Shown piece after piece: positions 12,855-16,710 of a DNA stretch of 16,710 nt. A model generated the notes under the pieces. It saw only the letters and a list, made by a program, of their open reading frames with translations, was not told the origin of the DNA and did no database searches. Every line of letters begins with the position of its first letter. The stretch's first letter is position 1. The translations under genes were made by a program, and so were the position numbers. The stretch lies in the NCBI GenBank assembly GCA_035464115.1, contig DATHSN010000349.1, positions 1 to 16,710 of the forward strand. Reading direction: 5' to 3'. This stretch comes from DATHSN01 sp035464115. Lineage in GTDB: Bacteria > Actinomycetota > Acidimicrobiia > Acidimicrobiales > SKKL01.

Positions 12855-12885
12855 GCCCCACCGGCCCGATCGGGCCGGACGGGGC
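12855..12885. terminator. Strong bidirectional hairpin with an 18-bp perfect palindrome
   Basis: The core CCGGCCCGATCGGGCCGG (12861-12878) is a perfect palindrome, and flanking GCCCC (12855-12859) pairs with GGGGC (12881-12885) past a small bulge. It fills the gap between the convergent PGPGW and enolase-superfamily genes. Most likely a two-way terminator. Confidence 0.6.
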
Positions 12886-14010
12886 TCAGCGCACCACCAG
12901 CTCCTCGTCGACGTGGGCGGCGATGCGGTCGTGGTCGAGCGCCGCGCCCAGACCCGGCGCGTCGGGCACCGCCAGGGCGCCGTCGTCGTCGATGTCGAGG
13001 GGCTCGACGAACATGGGATCGCGGCGCGCGGGAGTCCAGCCCGGTGGGTCCCACGGCACCTCGAGGAACGGACCGGCGTCGACGGCGGCGGCGACGTGGA
13101 GGTTGGCGAGCAGCCCCATCCCGTCGGACCAGGTGTGGGGGCTGAACCGCCGGCCGCGGGCGTGCACCAGATCGGCGAACGAGCGGGCGCGCGTCAACCC
13201 GCACGCGAGCACCACGTCGGGTTGGTAGACGTCGTAGGCGTCGGCGGCCAACAGGTCGACCAGGGCCCGGAAGCCGCGGGCCATCTCGCCGCCGGCCACG
13301 GGGACGAGGCCGGTGGCCCGCAGCGCGCGCAGGGAGCCGTGGTCGTGGTCGTCGAGGGGCTCCTCGAGCCAGGTGATCCCGATCTCGGCGAGGCGGGCGG
13401 CGGCCCGCCGGGCCACCGCCAGGGGCGCGGGGTGGCGGGTGTCGCCGGCCATCCGCCAGGCCTGGTTCAGGTCGACCATGAGCGCCACGTCGGGTCCCAC
13501 CGCATCGCGCACGGCCGCCACCACGTCGAGGCCGGCGTCGAGCCGGCGCGGATCGACTCGCAGCTTCAGCGCCCGGAACCCGTGGGCGACGGCCGCGAGG
13601 GCGACCTCCACCCGCTCGGTCGGCGAGCGCAGCGCCCCCGTGGACGCGTAGGCGGCCACCCGGTCGGTGGCCCCGCCGAGGAGGCGGGCCACCGGCTGCC
13701 CGGCGACCTGGCCCAGGACGTCCCAGAGCGCCGCCTCGGCCGGCCACGGCCGTCCGCCGTGGAACGCCACCGTCTCGAGCACCCGGACCTGGCGCTCGAT
13801 CGCCAGCGGATCGGTGCCGATGAGCAGGTGGGCGAACCGCTCGAACCCGGCGAGGTCGTCGCCGCCGCCGACGCCCACCACCCCCTCGTCGGTGCGCACC
13901 TCCACGAGCGTGGGGCGCACGACGGCGCGGGGGACCGGGTCCCATGCGGCGACGAACGGCGGGTCGAGGGGCACACGGAGGCGCCGGACGCGGATCTCGG
14001 TGATGCGCAC
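12886..14010 (-). CDS. Enolase-superfamily enzyme, mandelate-racemase subgroup (probable acid-sugar dehydratase or related)
   Basis: 374 residues with the N-terminal capping domain (~1-115) and (beta/alpha)7 barrel (~120-365). Metal ligands are D180 (MVDLNQAW), E216 (WLEEPL) and E242 (AGGEM). The general base dyad is H292 (SPHTWSDG) with D265 (YQPDVV), 27 residues apart as in mandelate racemase (D270/H297). The K-x-K motif is K149-L-R151, so the second lysine is arginine. A histidine base without the paired lysine argues for a dehydratase over a racemase, but the substrate cannot be named. A roughly 10-residue insert (RMAGDTRHPA) sits between the first two metal ligands compared with mandelate racemase. 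Start GTG 14010; I see no clear -10 box there. No sugar transporter or regulator is adjacent. Confidence 0.85.
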   Translation of the reverse strand: MRITEIRVRRLRVPLDPPFVAAWDPVPRAVVRPTLVEVRTDEGVVGVGGGDDLAGFERFAHLLIGTDPLAIERQVRVLETVAFHGGRPWPAEAALWDVLGQVAGQPVARLLGGATDRVAAYASTGALRSPTERVEVALAAVAHGFRALKLRVDPRRLDAGLDVVAAVRDAVGPDVALMVDLNQAWRMAGDTRHPAPLAVARRAAARLAEIGITWLEEPLDDHDHGSLRALRATGLVPVAGGEMARGFRALVDLLAADAYDVYQPDVVLACGLTRARSFADLVHARGRRFSPHTWSDGMGLLANLHVAAAVDAGPFLEVPWDPPGWTPARRDPMFVEPLDIDDDGALAVPDAPGLGAALDHDRIAAHVDEELVVR

Positions 14011-14084
14011 CGGGCCAGTGCACCACGCGCGGCCTCGGGTCGCGCCCCGATGTCGGGGCGAGCGGGGAACGAGGCCGGCGGCCG

Positions 14085-14090
14085 TACCCT
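14085..14090 (+). promoter_or_regulatory. -10 box TACCCT for the SDR-DUF2867 gene
   Basis: TACCCT ends 6 nt before ATG 14097, the leaderless spacing used elsewhere in the window. No clear -35. Confidence 0.45.
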
Positions 14091-14096
14091 CGGATC

Positions 14097-15557
14097 ATGC
14101 GCGTGCTCGTCACCGGGGCCACCGGATACGTGGGCGGACGGCTCGTGCCGTTGCTCGCCGACCTCGACCACGACGTCGTGTGCCTGGCGCGCGACCCTGG
14201 GCGTCTGCGCGACGTGCCGTGGGCCGACCGGGTGCGGGTCGAGGCGGGCGACGTGCTCGACCCCGACTCGCTGGCGGCACCCTTCGCCGGCGTCGACGTC
14301 GCCTACTACCTGATCCACTCGATCGGGTCGGGGCCGGAGTTCTCCGACGTCGACCGGCGGGCCGCCACCAGCTTCGCCGAGGCGGCGGCGGCCGCCGGGG
14401 TGCAGCGCATCATCTACCTCGGCGGCATCGTGCCGCCCGCCGACGAGGTGGCGTCGCCGCACCTGGCCTCGCGGGCCGAGGTCGGCCAGATCCTGCTCGA
14501 CGCGCCGGTGCCCGCGGTGGTCCTGCAGGCGGGGGTCGTCATCGGATCGGGGAGCGCGTCGTTCGAGATGCTGCGCTACCTCACCGAGCGACTGCCCGTG
14601 ATGGTCACGCCGCGGTGGGTCAACTCTCGGGTCGCGCCCATCGCCATCCGCGACGTGCTCTCGTCGCTCGTCGGCGCCCTCGACCTCCCGCCCGGCACCA
14701 ACCGGCGCTACGACATCGCCGGCCCCGAGGTGCTCACCTACCTCGAGATGATGCGGCGCTACGCCAAGGTGGCCGGGTTGCGGCCCCGCCTCGTCGTCAC
14801 CGTCCCGGTGCTGTCGCCCCGCTTGTCGAGCCACTGGGTGAACCTGGTGACCCCCGTGCCCAAGGCCATCGCCCAACCGCTCATCGAGTCGTTGCGCAAC
14901 TCGGTGGTCCCCACCGAGGACGACCTGGCCCAGTTCCTCGGCATCGACCCGCTGGGCTACGACGAGGCCGTGGCGCTGGCGCTGCAACGGGTGCGCGAGG
15001 GATCGGTCGCCACCCGCTGGGCCGGCGCGTCGTGGCCGGGAGCGCCGTCAGACCCGTTGCCGTCGGACCCCGACTGGAGCGGTGGCGACGTCGAGGTCGA
15101 CGAGCGCTCGCGTCACGTCGACGCGTCCCCCGCCGAGCTGTGGCGGGTCGTCGAGGGCATCGGCGGCGAGCGGGGCTGGTACTCGTTCCCCCTGGCGTGG
15201 GCGATCCGGGGTCTGCTCGACCGCCTCGTCGGCGGTGTGGGGCTGCGGCGGGGACGTCGCCACCCCGACCTGCTCCAGGTCGGCGAGCCGCTCGACTTCT
15301 GGCGGGTCGAGGCGCTCGAACGGGGCCAGCTGCTGCGGCTGCGGGCCGAGATGCGCCTCCCCGGACGGGCGTGGCTCGAGTTCCGGGTCGAGCCCGCCGG
15401 CGACGGCGCCGTGCTGCACCAGCGCGCCATCTTCCGACCCCGGGGCCTGGCCGGGCGCGCCTACTGGCTGGCGGTGACGCCGTTCCACGGGATCGTGTTC
15501 GAGGGGATGCTCCGCAACATGACCGGCGCCGCGACGCGTTCGACCATGGTCAGATAG
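14097..15557 (+). CDS. SDR-family NAD(P)-binding protein with C-terminal DUF2867 domain
   Basis: 486 residues in two parts. Residues ~1-300 are an atypical (NmrA/UDP-glucose-epimerase-like) Rossmann domain: GATGYVGG (7-14) binds NAD(P), the GDVLDPDSL strand follows, then YYLIHS (70-75) and IIYLGGIVP. No classical YxxxK pair is evident, typical of this subgroup. Residues ~335-480 match DUF2867 (SRHVDASPAELWRVVEGIGG ... GWYSFPLAW ... LRLRAEMRLPGRAWLEF), a START/SRPBCC-like domain. This two-domain layout is a known, widespread actinobacterial protein (epimerase plus DUF2867), sometimes called YbjT-like. Reaction unknown. The stop codon TAG is part of the next gene's -10 box TAGGTT. Confidence 0.88.
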   Translation: MRVLVTGATGYVGGRLVPLLADLDHDVVCLARDPGRLRDVPWADRVRVEAGDVLDPDSLAAPFAGVDVAYYLIHSIGSGPEFSDVDRRAATSFAEAAAAAGVQRIIYLGGIVPPADEVASPHLASRAEVGQILLDAPVPAVVLQAGVVIGSGSASFEMLRYLTERLPVMVTPRWVNSRVAPIAIRDVLSSLVGALDLPPGTNRRYDIAGPEVLTYLEMMRRYAKVAGLRPRLVVTVPVLSPRLSSHWVNLVTPVPKAIAQPLIESLRNSVVPTEDDLAQFLGIDPLGYDEAVALALQRVREGSVATRWAGASWPGAPSDPLPSDPDWSGGDVEVDERSRHVDASPAELWRVVEGIGGERGWYSFPLAWAIRGLLDRLVGGVGLRRGRRHPDLLQVGEPLDFWRVEALERGQLLRLRAEMRLPGRAWLEFRVEPAGDGAVLHQRAIFRPRGLAGRAYWLAVTPFHGIVFEGMLRNMTGAATRSTMVR

Positions 15558-15560
15558 GTT
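15555..15560 (+). promoter_or_regulatory. -10 box TAGGTT overlapping the upstream stop codon
   Basis: TAGGTT begins with the TAG stop of the SDR-DUF2867 gene and ends 8 nt before GTG 15569. It would make a transcript beginning at or next to a 10-codon ORF that precedes the PAS-GAF sensor gene. Confidence 0.4.
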
Positions 15561-15568
15561 GGCGCCCC

Positions 15569-15601
15569 GTGGCGGGCAGACCGCGGGGCGTGAGCAGGTG
15601 A
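15569..15601 (+). CDS. Possible leaderless 10-codon leader ORF before the sensor gene
   Basis: GTG 15569 opens a 10-codon frame (VAGRPRGVSR) ending TGA at 15599-15601. Its stop overlaps the next gene's GTG start (15598-15600) in the coupled form GTGA. The TAGGTT box is 8 nt upstream, the window's leaderless spacing. The peptide is Arg-rich (3 of 10). It may exist only to bring ribosomes to the sensor start, which has no good Shine-Dalgarno. Chance cannot be excluded. Confidence 0.35.
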   Translation: MAGRPRGVSR

Positions 15602-16710
15602 GTGGGTCCAGGGGCGACGAGATCGATCCGTCCGCCCTGCTCGTGCACACCGAGGACATCGTGGCCGTCGTCGACGTCGGCGGCGGGGTGCGGTACGCCA
15701 ACGACGCGACCCGGCGGATGCTCGGCTGGCAGGCCGGTGACGTGGCGTCGGTGTTCGAGCGGGTGCACCCCGACGACGTCGCGCCGCTCCTGGGAGCGCT
15801 CGGCGAGCTCGTCGACGACACCGGATCGCCCACCGCCCAGCGGGCCCGCGTGCGACACGCCGACGGCGAGTGGCGCTGGCTCGAGATCCTCGCGGTGAAC
15901 CGCCTCGACGACCCCGCGGTGGGCGGCATCGTGCTGTCGTGTCGCGACGTCACCGGCCACGTCGAGAGCGAGGCCGCCCGGGCTCGGCGCCGCGAGGCCG
16001 ACGAGCTGCTGGCGACCCTCGCCGCCCGGTTCGTGGCGGTCACCGCCGACGACGTCGACGCGGTCATCGACGGGGTGCTGGGCGAGCTCGCCGGGTTCGC
16101 CGGCGTCGAGCGGGGCTGGGTGTCCCAGCTGCGCGGCGACGAGCTCGAGATCACCCACGACTGGTGGGCCGAGGGGCTCCCCGGGCTGTCGCCCGACCAG
16201 CGGCGCCTGCGCATGGCCGACCACCCCGGCCTCATCGCCGCCTTCGCCCGCAACGACCTCGTCGTGCTGCCGTCCCTCGACCGGCTCGCGGCGGGGCCCG
16301 ACCGGACGCTGCTCGAATCCCAGCGCGCCCGGTCGCTCGTCATGGCGCCGCTCGTGGTCGACGGCGAGCGGCGCGGCCTCGTCGGTCTGCAATCGGTGCG
16401 GTCCGAGCACCCCTGGCCCGACGACGTGCGCCACGTCCTCGGGGCCGTCGCCGCGCTGCTCGGGGCGACGTTGCGGCGCGTGGTGGCCGAAGCGGCGCTG
16501 GCCACGAGCGAGGCGCGCTTTCGGGCCCTGCTGGCCCACACCGCCGAGGGCGTCCGCCTGCTCGACGCCGACATGCGCACCATCTGGGCCAGCCCGTGGG
16601 CGGCCATGATGCACGGCACCGGGCACCTGGTCCACGATCCCGACGATCGCCTCGCCATGGTCCACCCCGACGACCGCGACACCGTGGCCCGGGCGCGCGC
16701 CGACGTGCTC
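15598..16710 (+). CDS. PAS-GAF-PAS sensory protein (cut by window end)
   Basis: 371 residues are visible, open through the right edge, so the output domain is missing. PAS 1 is ~10-121 (HTEDIVAVVDVGGGVRYAN, ERVHPDD at ~54-60, VLSCRDVTGHVESE), then a helical linker (~121-143). A GAF domain is ~135-288 (VERGWVSQLRGDELEITHDW ... RSLVMAPLVVDGERRGLVGLQS). A second PAS begins ~297 (SEARFRALLAHTAEGVRLLDAD, MVHPDD at 354-359). Such chains typically end in GGDEF/EAL, histidine kinase or PP2C modules, which cannot be told here. There is no signal peptide or membrane segment in the visible part, so it probably senses cytoplasmic cues. GTG 15598 is the first sensible in-frame start and lacks a strong Shine-Dalgarno. 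It overlaps the small upstream ORF's stop by GTGA. Confidence 0.85.
   Translation, partial: MSGSRGDEIDPSALLVHTEDIVAVVDVGGGVRYANDATRRMLGWQAGDVASVFERVHPDDVAPLLGALGELVDDTGSPTAQRARVRHADGEWRWLEILAVNRLDDPAVGGIVLSCRDVTGHVESEAARARRREADELLATLAARFVAVTADDVDAVIDGVLGELAGFAGVERGWVSQLRGDELEITHDWWAEGLPGLSPDQRRLRMADHPGLIAAFARNDLVVLPSLDRLAAGPDRTLLESQRARSLVMAPLVVDGERRGLVGLQSVRSEHPWPDDVRHVLGAVAALLGATLRRVVAEAALATSEARFRALLAHTAEGVRLLDADMRTIWASPWAAMMHGTGHLVHDPDDRLAMVHPDDRDTVARARADVL

Noticed and set aside
12304..12861. In-frame N-terminal extension of the YvlD-like protein to 12861
   Set aside because: It covers the antisense of the PGPGW gene and the divergent promoter region, and a -10 box lies just before GTG 12303. 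The 121-residue form matches the family size.
13667..15601. 644-codon plus-strand frame over the enolase-superfamily and SDR genes
   Set aside because: Arg/Ala/Pro-rich shadow. Only its last 10 codons (from GTG 15569) are considered as a possible leader ORF, on separate promoter evidence.
15048..16682. Minus-strand frames of 544 and 371 codons opposite the sensor gene
   Set aside because: Ser/Arg- and Gly/Val/Asp-rich antisense shadows of the PAS-GAF-PAS gene, which has clear domain motifs on the plus strand.

Overview
The window is about 16.7 kb of very GC-rich DNA. It is tightly packed, with GTG starts about as common as ATG, almost exclusive G/C in third codon positions and no gap over 150 bp. 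It carries a DUF3039 gene and many start codons sitting 6-8 nt after a TAnnnT box. This points to an Actinomycetota chromosome. An Acidimicrobiia-like lineage is my guess from the gene mix, not a demonstrated assignment. I see no tRNA, rRNA, CRISPR array, insertion sequence or phage module. It reads as ordinary chromosome with a few local oddities.

Left part (1-4931): a small flavin-binding (PPOX-fold) protein gene diverges from a TetR-type regulator gene. The regulator runs, with no stop codon, into a haloalkane dehalogenase gene. A CNNM/CBS (CorC/HlyC-like) membrane protein, a ribonuclease Z-like metallo-beta-lactamase-fold hydrolase and an unrecognised 141-residue protein follow on the same strand. 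All but the dehalogenase have their own promoter-like box, so this is a row of genes rather than one operon.

Middle part (4939-9405): DUF3039 zinc-ribbon protein, long-chain acyl-CoA ligase and YbaK-type deacylase genes lie on the minus strand. An aldo/keto reductase of the potassium-channel beta-subunit type diverges from ybaK and converges on a DUF429 gene.

Right part (9442-16710): a large three-part membrane protein (hydrophobic N-terminus, degenerate kinase-like middle, MprF/UPF0104-type flippase C-terminus). Then a divergent pair of small membrane proteins (YvlD-like and PGPGW), a mandelate-racemase-group enolase-superfamily enzyme, an SDR-DUF2867 two-domain protein, and a PAS-GAF-PAS sensor cut by the right edge.

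The strongest leads are structural. A 44-bp tandem duplication (1161-1248) sets the reading frame linking TetR to the dehalogenase, and all three forward frames are open there. A perfect inverted repeat lies inside the spacer of the TetR promoter. A consistent leaderless-start architecture runs through the window. A leaderless 10-codon ORF ends in a GTGA overlap with the sensor gene. Perfect hairpins separate several convergent genes, one holding both stop codons in its stem. I found no clear multi-gene novel system.
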